Positions 1 to 12,430 are shown, counted from the stretch's first letter. The stretch: 44,301 nt of DNA from Nemertoderma westbladi (GCA_032718475.1 JAUCBJ010007045.1:1-44301), one strand, 5' to 3'. Notes: generated by a model from the sequence alone, not told the origin. Numbers and translations: made by a program.

Positions 1-3000
1 GTATGGGAAATTTAGTGTCAAAGGATAATGGGGCGTTGGTTAGCCTACCTCCAACACGTATTAACCCATCTATCATGGTACTAGAGAAGCGATCCCTTAA
101 GCGCATCTGTGGATTTCTTAACAACAGGAAATACTTATCGGAATCCTCATAGCATTGTAGGAGTCTCAGCATCTGTTTGTTGGTTTCATCATGCTCCTGG
201 TAACTGATCTTCTCCTTTAGAAACCTGTCGGATATCTTGTATTTGGGAAGATCTTTAACAACATGGACTCGTGCAGATGTTGATGGAGCATCATCACTAT
301 TGGTCTTTGTCCCGGAGTAACGATGATGAAAACATCGTTTCAAATAGGTAACAGCTTTACAGAGCCGATTCCAGGAACTGTAGTGACGTATCGCTCTCTG
401 CAAGAGAGGTGAGAGTCCTTGCGAGATATCTGGTATTCCAGATTTCCAATCCTTGTCACGGATTTCCAAGACTTCTTTAGTCGTGGCGGTGGGTTTCTGA
501 TCCAAAGCATCCTCTCCGGAAGTAAATAATACAGATAGATCAACCGCAGGTTTAAACAACTTCGATTTACTCGCTCGAGTTTTGGGTTTAACTTTCTCCG
601 CTCCCTTGGCCTGTCTGATCTCTGCTGTTGTGAGATGGGGAGGCCATTCTTCTTCTTCCCTGTAGAGAAAGTCAGGTCCTCCTAACCATTCGGGAGTATT
701 TACCAATTCCTTTGGAGTCGCTCCTCGGGACGCGATGTCTGCTGGGTTAATCGTTCCGGGGCAATGTCTCCATTGGTCCATCGTCGTGCGACTAAGTATG
801 ATGGCTACCCTGTTGGTAACGAAGACGCTGAACTGACAGACTTCATTGGTTATATACTCTAACACGAGTAAAGCGTCGGTCCAATAGACAGTTTTCTCTA
901 ATGTATAGTCAATCTGTTCGGTTACATTCCGGCCGATGGCTGTAGCGTATAGAGCCGCTTTTAACTCCGCTCGAGGAACTTTCAACTTGTTGTTGATTAA
1001 TGCCTTAGAAGTAACCAAGGCTACTTTGATTCCATCCGGAGTTTCCACTCTTAGGTAGGCTACTATACCGATTCCCATATCGCTGGCGTCTCCAAACACA
1101 TGGAGTTGATAGGAATACGTAGGGAGAACATGACCAAAATATGAACGGGAAATTATAAACTCCTCGATGGCCGGTAGAGAATCTTCCCATTTCATCCACT
1201 TCTTCAATAATTCTCCCTTAAGTGGATCGTCCCATGAGTGGTTTTCAAGCCACATTTGTTGTACCAAACTTCGAGCAATCAATATAACTGGGCTAATAAA
1301 TCCCAATGGATCGAAATAAGTGCTCAGTATACTTAAGCAAATCCGTTTGGTTCGAACTGGATTATCTCGCTGTTTTAGCTGGAAAAACAGGATATCTCTC
1401 TCTGTGTCCCATTTCAAGCCGAGTGTCTTGGTCTCTGGCAGATCATCTTTGATCAAATCGAGATCTTTCGCTCCTCGATCTTCCGCAGGGATCGACTCCA
1501 GAAACTCACGGGAGTTGCTGGTGAATTTGGTTAATCGAAATCCACCTCTTTTTAAGCACTCTACCGTTCCCTTAGCGACCTCAATGGCTTCCTCAACTGA
1601 TGGGAGGGACTTCAGATTGTCGTCCATGTATATGTCTCTCTTGATGTTGTCGATCACTTCCTTAGAGAATGCCTCTCGGTTGTCCTCTGCAGTAGTACGC
1701 ACTACCGAACAGGCGTTGGAAGGGCTTGAGATTATCCCAAAGGCCTGGATGGTCATCCAGTACTCCACCGGTTTCTGGTTGAGGTCTCCTTCGGGCCACC
1801 ATAGAAATCGTAGGCTATCTCGATCCCTATCCAACACTTTGACTTGCAAGAACATGCCTTCTATATCGGAGGCGAAAGCAATCGAATATTGTCTCAATCT
1901 TAAAAGAATTCCCAACAAAGATTGAAGTAAGTTGGGTCCGGGTAACAATTCAGAGTTAAGGGATTGACCCATGTAAAGAGCGGAGCCATCAAACACTACT
2001 CTCACTTCATTTGGTTTACCGGGTTTAGGAACGTAATGGTGAGTTAAATAATACGTTCTTTCAGTCACAGGTGTTTCTTCCGGTACCCTCTCCGCGTATC
2101 CCTTATTAATAAATTTTTCCAGCTGTGTTTGATACATTGCTTTAGCTGAAGAATTAGCCGTAAGGCGTCGATGGAGTTGCGCGATTCTTTTTTCCGCCAA
2201 AGGTCTGTTATTGATGAACTTCGGTTCTCTCTTGCGAAAAGGTAAACCGACTTCGTACCTTCCTTGATCTTTGAGGAAACGTGTAGTTGTCTCTTGGATC
2301 TGCTTGGCCCTTTCCTCTTCCACCGACAAGGCTTTATCGTAGGAATTGGGCTCTACCGCCTCTTGCGTAAAGAATCGTACAGCATGTTCATCTCGAGTCT
2401 TGGCATTGCAACGCTCAATGACGTCATTTAACTCGTCGTTATAAGCTTCTCGTTCAGATGGATAGAGAAGTTGACATAAGTTCACTTGGTTTTGCCAAGC
2501 CTCGTTTTCCTTAAGGAGATCGATGGTATTCTCCTCATCAAAAAGCTGGTGAACGTCGTCGTTATCTGAGGAGTATGGAATTCCCTCAGTTGAATCGTCT
2601 CCCTCACTAGCATCATCTTCCCATTCACTCACCTGGCAGACTCTCTCTTGCGGTAGTCTTTCTCTGAGTGTTCTACGGGAAGGGCCAGTAAAGTACCAAC
2701 CTACTCTAGTTCTTACCGCATAGGTCTGTAGGGGCTGCGGTTGAGCAGGCCGTTTCTCTAACGTCTCCAGCGCCTCATGCGCGTTTTGGCCGATGAGTAT
2801 TTGCACTCCAGGATAATCAGTCTGGAATCGAGGTATGTTAAGATGTTGGATGCTCTCATCCTCGTCCCAATTATAAAGGTCTGCTTGAGTAGTAGCGAAG
2901 TTCTTTATAGCCACCATTTTCACTGACCTTATGCTGTTTTCTCCTAGTTCGTCCTGGGGGGTGGACAACGCTCCTACATAATAATCAGCTGTTATTGTAG

Positions 3001-6000
3001 ATTTCCAAACTTGCATAATGCCTGACATGTTGAGCTTAGTTTGGAACTTGGGTTGTCCAGCAAATATATCTTCGGCTAACTCTTTATCGATGAATGTTCC
3101 TGTGCTGCCGGAGTCCAGAAGGGCGTTCACTACATAACTCCGTTTAGGTCCGTGCACCCTTACCTGCACCACAGGAAACTCTCGGATCCCTACATTGGAA
3201 GATGGCTCTTTCCAAGATGGTTGTCGTTCAGAAGTAGTTAGAGTAAAGTCGTTGTCTGTATCTTTTTCATATGTGAGTGCTCGATACACTGCGGTATTTA
3301 TCATGTAACAGGATTCGTTTTCGTCGGAGAACTCGTCTGTATAGAATCCTTCCATCTCAGATTGATCAGTATCGTTCACATCACTGAATTGGACATGTAG
3401 CTCGGAATCACTTACCTGATTCGGACTATTTCGATCGAATTCAGCGTGCAACAAGATATGATGTTTCGCACCACACTTTGCACACCTTATGTCAGAGAAA
3501 CAGGTTCGCCGTTGGTGTCCTTGTCTGAGGCAATTATAACATAACCGCTTATCCCACATGACTTCGCGTCTCTCTGTTAATGATTTCTTTAGAAATTCAT
3601 CACACCTATTCAAATGGTGGGTCCCGTCGCACAGCGCACATTTCGGTTTGATGTGACTTACCTTATTTTGAATCACATTGTGTACACTTGCCTTTTCTTC
3701 GGGTTTTCTCACCTGAATTCTCTTGGGAGACGTGGGAGGAGTTTTTCTTACCTGTTCCCTCCTGTCATTTGTTCGAGACTTGAATTTACTTACCTGATCT
3801 TTAGGCATTTTATTCACGTAATAAGATCTATCAATGTCTTTCCCGCTATCTTCTCCTTGAGAAGTCTGGCTTTCGCCGTCGTCTGTATAACACACTGGTG
3901 TTACCTTTCTCCTAGAGACGGGTTTTTCACTTACCTTGTTTTCCGGTTTCTTCTCTCGGGACTGCTTGAGGAGTTGCAATTTCACTTCTCCATCCAAGAA
4001 TGACATGAGATCAGCCATGGTAGGGTCTCGCCGTTGTTGTTCCATCATATATAACACTTTCTTATCCCAGCGTGTACCTACTCCACCTTTCGGTAAAGTA
4101 GAAGCCACTGCTCTAATAACCATAGTATTCTGATACTCATGAGACTTACCTAGCCAATCTAATTGTCTGCAGATCTCCTGGATCTCATCGGAAAACTCGA
4201 TAATTCCGCTACTAATAAACTTTCGGGGAGCTACTAACTTTGCATATAAGTACCCAGCGATATTATTCCTATTACCATACCTGATGTTTAGTGTATCCCA
4301 AACTTGTCTTAATCCGTCTGGATGTCCAATAAACTTTAACGCCATTAACTTGGGAGATCCTTCCAAGCACTCGATGAGGTATCTAAGTTTTTCTCCATTA
4401 GATAGTACAGAGTTCTGTATGTTATCTTTGTAATATTCATTAAAAGGTAACCATTTCATCTCATCTCCATTGAACTTGACGATCTCTCCAACCTTTACCG
4501 CTTGCCGGGCTTCGGTTCTAGCCATTTGACGCGTAAAACTTTCTTGGGCCATTGTGTTATTTAATATCGAATTATCGGTATATAAATTTCTCGGATTATG
4601 ATCAGTTCTATAGGGAATATCATTATCAACAGGTCTATAATTACCCTTAATAGGGTTCACTATAGGAGTTTCTACTTCGCTAGCAGTATAAATGCGTGTA
4701 GGCTCCACACCTTGCGCATGAGATACTTCTGACCTAACGGGTTGACACATTGTTACAGGGGGTGGTGGTATACCCTTTTGTAAATTTACTAATTTATCGC
4801 GCTCTAGCGCGATATTTTGCTGCACTTCTTGCAACTCTAACTTACTTTCCCTCACTGTTCCCTTTAAATGTTGGACAGTCCCTTCCAACTCTCGGACCTG
4901 TTGGGAGGAGAGTCTCCGATTCTCCTTCATCTCTCCGAGGAGAATATCCATTCCCCGCCGTCTCTCGTCTACCCAATCAACCGCCGAAACGGGATCCGCC
5001 AACGTCGTAGCGGGCAGACGAGGGACAACGGGCGACAAATTTGGAATATTTCGCTCGGGGTCCAGGACCTGAACTGTCTCCTGGGCAGTTCTACGGGGCA
5101 CAGGTAGCTTAGTGCTATGCAGAGGGAATTTATAGGTAGCTTCAGGGAGCACAGGTGTATCTATCACCGAAGGGGTGATTTCAAGAACAGGCCTACTTAT
5201 TTCAGGCTCATCTACTATAGTAGGGAGTCTTTCTATTGTAATTATTTGGTCTGTGGGTTCTGTACTCTCTAAGTTGGTGTTGTTTAGTTGCCTTCTAACA
5301 GCTGGAGGCAAATCAGGCAATTTCTGACGGTGGAATGTTCTTTTACGTCTGCTTAGGCGGGATCGATTTCCTCCGCCTTCAGTGTCGGTGGTATCGCCTT
5401 CCTCAGATGATGTATAACCTTGTCGTTTGGGAGTAGATCGATTCATCATCTGCATATTACTAGCTGTTAACTGTTTATTAAAGTTATCTTGCCTCTCTTG
5501 AAGATTTTCCAACTCTAGTTGGGTTGTCTCTTCAGATGCCCTCCGTTCTGCTTCTGCCACTGCTATCTTTCTTTCCGCTTCTGCCGCTGCCGCTTTTGCC
5601 TCTGCCGCTGCCGCTTTCCTTTCCGCCTCTACGGCTGCAGCTGCCGCTTTTGCCTCTGCCGCTGCCGCTTTTATTGCTGCAGCTGCCGCTTTTGCCTCTG
5701 CCGCTGCCTCTGCTGCCTTTCTTTCCGCTTCTGCCGCTGCCACTGTCGCTGCTGCTGTCTTTCTATCTTCTATACGTTTTTTCCTTACTTGTTCTTCCTT
5801 TTCTCTAGCGATGCGGAGTTGTTCATCGAATTTAGCTTGGTTCGCCGCTAACCTATCCACATCAATCGCATCTAACACAAGTTTGGCTCCTTCGCTATTA
5901 GGGCTAAGTCCCTCTAGCCTTCTCCTCAACTCTTCATCTCCCAAAAAACGCTGATAGTCTGACAGATAGATATCAATGGCATCCTTCTTATGCGGTTTCT

Positions 6001-6934
6001 CTGCCGTCGCTTCACTTTCCACTTGGGAAAAAGTAGCGTCCGTCGATTCTCCATGGGTTGAGCGCTCCTCCAACTGAGCTTTCCACTGAGCTGCTCCTTG
6101 AACCTGGCGTCTCACCCTTTGAAGCCAAGTCCTTACGGCAACTTGCAACGACGTGTCTTGTCTTCTTTTAGAAGCCTCTTCAAAGGCGGATAAGATTAGC
6201 CTAATTCGCAGAACTCTTTCTCTAACTTGATAAAGCAGCGATCCCTGCTCTTGAGGTCCTTGAGGTTGTTGAAACAGTTGTCTTTCTACTCGCTCCATAG
6301 AGCTGAAGAATCCCTGTGCGTATCCGGCTGCGGACCTCTTCCATACAGCTGGATCGATGGTTTCCTTGGCTACTCCCATCCGGTGTATGTCTTCCCAGGC
6401 AGCTTCTGATAAATCAAACGGGAGTCCGGGTCCGGGGAAGTTCCATTGCGACTCGACAATAGACTTCAGTTCTTCACTCGAGTACCCCGCATAACTATCT
6501 CTAGTTGATCATTGACTCCTCGCCCAATCGATCTGGTGTTCTTCCACCGCGATCAATAACCTAGTGAGTACGGCTGCAGGAAGGATGAGAAGGGGATCCG
6601 TATAAACCGCATCCGTCATCTCTGCTCCGCGCTCGGGTGTCAGCTCTACAGTATCCTCACTACTGGAGCTGCTGGGCCACTGAGGAATAAGTTCTTGACT
6701 AGCGGGTTGTTGCTGTTCCGCTGCTTTTTGGTCCCGCTTGACCTGAGCTCGAGTGCCTATGATAGACCTACGATGTTGGACCAGCCTAGGTTCTGTTATT
6801 ACTACGGGAGGGATGACCTTCCTCACAGTGGGAGGTGAACTGAACTTACGACCAGACGGTTGTACGTCTCTATCTGAGTCGCAGATAGTTACATCTAATA
6901 AACTGTCTGACAGGTTCTGCTTAGTATCAGACAT
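1..6934 (-). CDS. gag-pol polyprotein, open to window edge, one internal stop
   Basis: Starts at ATG 6934 and continues in one frame to the window edge, at least 2311 codons, interrupted only by a TGA at 6509-6511 (codon 142). I read this frame by eye over the start of gag and from RT to the edge, and saw no other stop. Landmarks: an Ala/Glu/Lys-rich helical stretch (5540-5770), the DUF1759-like gag region, a CX2CX4HX4C zinc knuckle near residue 1132 with a second CX2C-H motif after it, protease LDSGSTG with Asp near 1274, RT catalytic YMDD at 1769-1772, RNase H acidic residues in FGDAS (1949), PRAEL (1990) and WTDAL (2020), and an integrase N-terminal DGLIRVGGRL near the edge. After the stop the next in-frame Met is at 6379. 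The RT has YMDD where YVDD is more usual. Because of the stop this copy is probably defective in gag unless the TGA is read through. Confidence 0.88.
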
Positions 6935-9191
6935 GACTATGTATACCGTTGAATGTCTACTGCTGTATTACAGTCTGAGTAAGTCTAGTAACTCAGTATT
7001 AACTGCTAGCCTAGTAATTAATTACCGGTACTGCTACTCAGTGTAGCGTGATATATATATAATATATTAGAATACCGGTATACTTATAGTATATATAACT
7101 ATATAAGTATTATTACAGACTAGGTTTATCACAGAATACCGGTATAATTTTAGCACAAATATATAAATATATAATAGGCCTATCGGAATACCGGTATACA
7201 GCTTACAGTTTGTAGTATATATAATTCTGGAATAGAATTAATTACAAGTACCGGTATAATTTCAGCCTAGATTTATAGAAATAAGATAATAGGCCTATCG
7301 TAAATACCGGTATATCAATTATTTTAGAATAATTGAATTTCTGAACTTTAGGGTTACGTGGTTACTTTAACTTACTTTATTACCGTTATTTAAGCAGTAA
7401 TCCAACTGATATTGAGACCTAATGGTTTTATGGTAGGCCTACTATTTATAAATCGTTAGATTTGATTTATAATGTATTTATACCCGTTTTAATGGGTTTA
7501 GTCAATGTTTGAAATAAATGTTATTATTTCTGGGGAGTAATCACTACACAAAGCGGTGCGCTTTCAGTGAAGTGTTACTTATAGGACACTAAAACAAATA
7601 ATTCTAATTTACCTAAGTTACTTAATACTACAAATTACGTACAATTCGGGTTGAGATTACAATCTCTAAATAAACACAAAAATTTACAAAAACGCAAATA
7701 CGAAATTTTTAGGGTAATTTTACAAGAAGTCTACAAACCAGCCTAACAAAGGGTTAGAATTCTGGTTATTATAACGGACAGGGTACTACGGTATTTGAAA
7801 TAATAAGTAGTAGTAAATACACTGCGTTGTCCAGATAGGAAAATACCACCGCCTGACGACCTATAGCCGTATCGCTATAGGTTCTACGTTATGTATCACG
7901 GAGTATTCCTACCTAGAAGTTAATAGAGCTAATCGAACGTGCCTATTAACCACTTTACAACACAAATATAATGCCTACACTAATTACTTCGGAAAGTACT
8001 GTACACTAAACCCTAAATTAGGTACGAGTACTTGTACAACAGATAATCAGTAGTTAAATATACTTGAACAGCTAAAAGAACCACGGCATCTGCTGGAGTG
8101 ACCGATGCACAAAATCACCAGTCTTTACCTACGCCGAGCAGCCCGTGTAGTACCGGAGTTAATTTAACTATAGCGGTATGTATAACAAACACAATTACTG
8201 TAGGAACAAACTTGGGGAATGAATGTTGCGGATAATCGCATAAACTCTGAATAATAAATATTACGCTACGCGTACAAACTACTCAAACAAAATACAGACC
8301 GAACACTGACAGACTACTATCAAGCCTAAACAAACTACGGTATATGCAGACTCCGAAATGATTAGGGAGTATGCGCTCTAACCCAGTAGTGCGACTTATT
8401 CTTTAGTTGGGGGTTTACCTTACAGCGTTCGTGCCCCTACTTCCTAACCGTACTTAATCGGACAAGTGATCTACACACGCCGCAATCCGCTCAGGCCTAA
8501 CAACAGCCAGACAATTATCCAGCCTACAAATTATCTAAATAAATATTATACGCTACCCGTACAGACTTACACAAACAAAGTACAGACTAAACGATGGCAG
8601 ACTACTCTCAAGCCTAAATAAACTACAGGACATGCAGACTCCGAAATGATTAGGGAGTATGCGTTCTAACCCAGTAGTACGACTTATTCTTTAATTGGGG
8701 GTTTACCTTACAGCATTCGCTGCCCCTACTTCCTAACCGTACTTAATCGGACAAATGATCTACACACACTGCAATTCGTTCAGACTTAACAGCAATCAGA
8801 CAACAGCTCAGCCTACAAATCGTCTGTACAATCTGATCAGGTTTACACGCCTTCTGTTCAATACTGGCCTACAAATAAATAAAACTTGACAGAGATAAGT
8901 AAACCATATAAAGGAATAAGGGTGATCAATCCCTAATCCCTTAAACAGCCTACCGGTATGCAACAATCAAATCGAATAATACTAGTGTACTTATACGGAA
9001 GTACCGGTTAGGACAGCTAGGCCTACGGACCTACAGAAGTACCGGTTCTGGCAGTTGGACCTACGGACCTACGGCAGTACCGGTTCTGGCAGTTGGGCCT
9101 ACTGACCTACAGATGTACCGGTTCAGGTTTACCGGTTGACCGGTACTTTCAACTTTATTGCTTACTGCAATAAAGAAGCTATATCCTTTAA
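6935..9191 (-). other. Long 5' leader of BEL/Pao copy 1
   Basis: 2.26 kb between LTR and gag start with no long reading frame. It contains a tandem duplication with a 288-bp period: the block beginning ATGCAGACTCCGAAATG starts at 8344 and again at 8632. Nearer the LTR (about 8990-9145) about three units of roughly 47 bp carry GTACCGGTT; copy 2 has only one unit. The gag-proximal part (7040-7320) alternates TACCGGTA and ATAGGCCTAT palindromes. No tRNA-complementary primer-binding site starting with TGG is evident directly inside the LTR. Confidence 0.8.
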
Positions 9192-10386
9192 TGTTCGCGC
9201 TTTCAGACCTTTGGCAGTTTAATCCGCCAAATTAAGATGTCTTCTAGATATTAAATCGCTTTTTAGCTTATGACAAGTATTTGATTCACTACACTAGTCG
9301 AAACCAATCTGTGCGCGACTATTCACCCGCTGGATATTCCCGGGAGATTGGGTTCGACGGTTTAATTTTATTGCTATGTAAGCCTAATGTATTATTCGAC
9401 TGACAGTGTTATATAATCTCTGACAATATTATTCACCTTCGGGAATATTAACAGTTCCTTTAGGACGTGGCGCTTTATTTATATAAACAGAGTTATGACT
9501 TAAACTACTCACAACGATATGGCTTAATTATAATTCACATATATGGCGCATTCTTTAGGAAATGCTTCTTTAACAGACTCACTCATACACAATGCTGCAC
9601 AATACTGCACACTAATCTGCCAATCTTCACTGATTTTAGTCACATATAAAAGGAACACAGACTGACTCATGTAGGGTCTATCAAATAACATTAGATTCAC
9701 TTCAAACCACTTTAACATAAGTCACAATCGTTATTGGTAACCTTTCTCTCTTACCTTCGGTATATCAAGAATATTGGGTGTCGGGGTTATTTCTCGTTAT
9801 TCCAATATAATAATTCATCAACAAATATAATGAATAACCGACAACAAATAGCAGTATGCAGTATTCACAGATCAATCGTGCCAGTTTGTTTTGAGTTAAG
9901 ACAATCAGTCAGTCATCAGTGTGTTTTGTTTGTTAAAGGATATATGTCCTTATAATTAAACCTACTAGTGTTGAGCTAAAAAGCAGAAAGCACAAAACAC
10001 TAAAAAGCCGTTCTTTCGTGGCTTTGAAAAACTCGTGACTACTGCTCTATACGAGGATACCAACTACCCTTATTCCACGAAGCTCCCGTTCAACACAGAG
10101 AAAGAGCAGTGAGATAGGAAATTTTCAGTTCAGTAGCTCTGTGATAGGTCAAAATCAAGGCTAACTCAAATTCTATTGGGAGATACAAAAACAAGGCTAT
10201 GACGCAACCTCCCTAGGCTTGTTGGCCGATTAAACAGAGCCCAGATGCCTGCGCACAGCAAATCAGCCAATAAGCTGGTAACTTGCACTATTTTTAGCTA
10301 TAGATCACTTTGAGAGTATTCTTAGCGACTGGGGGGGAACTGGCCAACAAGGCAAACGAATCAGTTATCCCACAAAAGCTTTTACA
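9192..10386 (-). repeat. 5' LTR of BEL/Pao copy 1
   Basis: 1195-bp LTR. Read on the minus strand it starts TGTAAAAGC at 10386 and ends GCGCGAACA at 9192, the TG...CA termini also seen in copy 2. The half nearest the leader matches the copy 2 LTRs closely. This half includes an AATAAA signal (TTTATT at 9367-9372 on the plus strand), a consensus splice donor (GT at 9753-9754 on the minus strand) and a small conserved reading frame. Roughly the first 380-400 bases (U3) share only the first dozen bases with the copy 2 LTRs. Confidence 0.9.
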
Positions 10387-10604
10387 GGTGGCGAAGTAAA
10401 GACGAGGTCATACCAGATCTACTTCTCTGGCAACCAACTCATGGAAAGCGTAGTCGTGGACGACCGGCCATAACATATATAGATCAACTTGAAAGGGATA
10501 CTGAACTTGGGAGAAACGAAATTGCGACAACTATGGAGAATCGGGAAGCCTGGAAGGATCTCATCTCCACTGTCCGAGTTCGCTCGACCTAGTAGTAGTA
10601 GTAT
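10387..10604 (+). pseudogene. Non-LTR retrotransposon RT C-terminus, split by BEL/Pao copy 1
   Basis: A plus-strand frame begins at the edge of the BEL/Pao LTR and ends at TAG 10590-10592. It reads through LLLWQPTHGKRSRGRP and a closing segment with a conserved EN.EAWKDL pattern, which is the usual C-terminal tail of endonuclease-reverse transcriptase proteins. The stop runs into a (TAG)n tract (10590-10603), a microsatellite tail typical of some non-LTR elements. The upstream part must lie left of copy 1, outside the window. Confidence 0.75.
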
Positions 10605-11661
10605 CACTGATATAAAGCAAGACACCAAGAATTGAACCCTGGGAAACCCCATTATCGTTAGTTATACAGCTTGAGCGCGTTTCACCTATGGCGACATATT
10701 GCTCTCTGTCAGACAGATAAGATGAGAACCAATTGCAGGTACTCTGAGTGGCACCCATAGCCCCAAGCTTTTGGATTACATTTTGGTGATCTACGCAATC
10801 AAATGCTTTACGCAGGTCAATTAGCACCATTCCTGTGAGTTGTCCATTATCAATAGAGACACGCGTATATGGTTGTCCAATAGCATAAGAGATGACTCTG
10901 TTAAATATCCTTGCCGATAACTAGACTGCAGAGGGTTCATAATGTTGTTTGATACCAAGTGGTACACCCCTTGGTCGAATACGATGCGTTCTAGAATCTT
11001 TGATAGAATTGGTAATAATGAAATTGGACGAAAGTTTCCACGAACCAGATTGGATCCTTTTTTCTTGTAAATGGGGTTTAAGCGAGCAGTTTTGTAGATC
11101 TGTGGAAATGTTGATGTTTCTATGGATAAGTTAACAATGTGTGAGACTTGACTAGCGAGTCTAGGACATCCCTAATAACTCCATCGTCGATTAGGTCAGG
11201 GCCAGTTGCTTTGTTGACATCTATATTCTGGAATATTTTACCGACTTCAGCTATTGTCACCGGGTGGAGTGAAAATGAATTTCTAATAACACCTTGGACG
11301 GAGTGTCGTAAGCTACTGTAGCATTGTCGTTATAGAGCCCAGGTGGAGTAGGTAACTGGGAAACCAGGTCATTGGCAATATTTGCATAGTATTTGTTGAA
11401 CTCATCGCATATAGTCTTGGTATCGTGATACACATTATCTTGAATTATTAGTCCACTAATTTGTTTGCCGGAACCTCCCAATGTCTTTTTTGTTGGCGGT
11501 CCAATTGTCTTTAAAGCCTTCCAGAGTTTCTTGGTGTCGCCATTTGTCTCTTCGGGTGTTTTCCTTATACTGTAGGTATGCAGCCCGGTACAAATGCAAT
11601 GAGTTCCAACAGCAGAGCAGCAATAATCACAGCACGAAGTATCACTATAGGCTGCGGCCAA
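10604..11661 (-). pseudogene. LINE reverse transcriptase fragment (CR1/Jockey-like)
   Basis: Minus-strand remnants of a non-LTR retrotransposon. 10604-10830 encodes RT motifs DLRKAFDCVDHQ and NGVSQGSILGVLLY. Around 11160-11220 the KATGPD motif of finger-domain RT is readable (DVNKATGPDLI). 11257-11580 matches the linker between endonuclease and RT (KLWKALKTIGPP, DEFNKYYANIANDL). Stops and frame changes between these blocks show decay. The FADD catalytic block is missing because the fragment ends at the (TAG)n tail of the neighbouring LINE piece. Family placement is by motif recall, not alignment. Confidence 0.75.
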
Positions 11662-12178
11662 TGAGATTAAACAACTTATAAATCATTGCATAACGAACAC
11701 CAGAATTAGGCAATGCTGAAAGTACCGCTACTGACAATATTGCGTCCAAATAATTGCATATTATGATAAGACGTTTACTGAACAATAATGGATAATAATT
11801 ATACATAATAAATGTTTGAGATTTGGAATTTATGCACGAGGCTGGCCATATGAATCAACAGAAGGGTAGTGAGACCATACTGTACCCAGTCTGCCAGTGG
11901 GGCCAGATTGGGAAACTGGTCCCAGATAAGATATTTCCACCCCACATACAATACTAGATTGGATTCAAGTGGAATGGAGCGCACTTATTGGTTGATGCTA
12001 TCTTCTCACTGGGAAGATAGCATAGGGGGAGTGTAAGCGGATCCATCCTGCTACACGCCACCTACCGGGAGAATGGGGAGGTCAACTGATTTACTAATCA
12101 GTTCAGGTATGTAGCCAATATTGCATACTAGAGAATGTAGGAAGCAATGTTAGCCAGGAGATGGTTTAATAACCCATC
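11662..12178. other. Non-coding spacer with an 11-bp perfect hairpin
   Basis: No reading frame I trust. At 11995-12023 there is a perfect 11-bp stem (ATGCTATCTTC / GAAGATAGCAT) with a 7-base loop. The rest is ordinary mixed-composition DNA between two LINE fragments. Confidence 0.5.
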
Positions 12179-12430
12179 TCAGGGGAAAGGAGCTAATGCA
12201 GGGGAAAGGGGACATGAGATTATAGGAGTGGAATAAGTAACGACAATACTCTTTAGGGTTTGCCAGAGCTTCATTGAGTTGGACTTGTTAGCATCAAGTG
12301 TTTCTTTGATGAATTTGTTTTTCGCCTGCCGTATTTGGTTGGTGGTATTATTGCGCTGTTGTTTGTAGAAATCTTTATTTGTGGGACATCTGTTCTGTTT
12401 ATAGGCCTTCAGTGAGTTTGTTTCTTTCAT
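12179..12430 (-). pseudogene. LINE linker-region fragment
   Basis: 83-codon minus-strand frame containing NQIRQAKNKFIKETLDAN followed by LWQTLKS. This is the pattern of the linker that precedes the RT domain in LINE polyproteins, similar in layout to the linker at 11257-11580 but not the same sequence. No further LINE domains adjoin it, so it is a small remnant. Confidence 0.55.

Larger units (their letters stand above)
1..10386 (-). mobile_element. BEL/Pao LTR retrotransposon, copy 1 (3' part outside window)
   Basis: An LTR retrotransposon read on the minus strand. From right to left: LTR 9192-10386, leader 6935-9191, gag-pol from 6934 to the window edge. Assignment to BEL/Pao rests on the order gag, two zinc knuckles, LDSG aspartic protease, RT, RNase H, then the start of an integrase with the DGLIRVGGRL motif. 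The 3' LTR and most of the integrase lie beyond position 1. Next to the LTR start the host bases are GGTGG (10387-10391), and a LINE coding frame continues directly from them, so the element was inserted into a LINE. The same family occurs in opposite orientation at 20283-32102. Confidence 0.93.

Noticed and set aside
1320-1925. 201-codon plus-strand frame
   Set aside because: Antisense to the RT domain of copy 1, which carries the YMDD motif on the other strand.
5519-5851. Plus-strand Cys/Arg/Phe- or Leu/Pro-rich frames opposite gag
   Set aside because: They are antisense to the Ala/Glu/Lys-rich gag helix of copy 1; the same artefact appears opposite copy 2 at 23861-24253.
6509-6511. Programmed stop-codon readthrough in gag
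   Set aside because: The stop lies early in gag, not at a gag-pol boundary, and the following bases do not match a readthrough context I know; a simple C-to-T mutation is the easier explanation.
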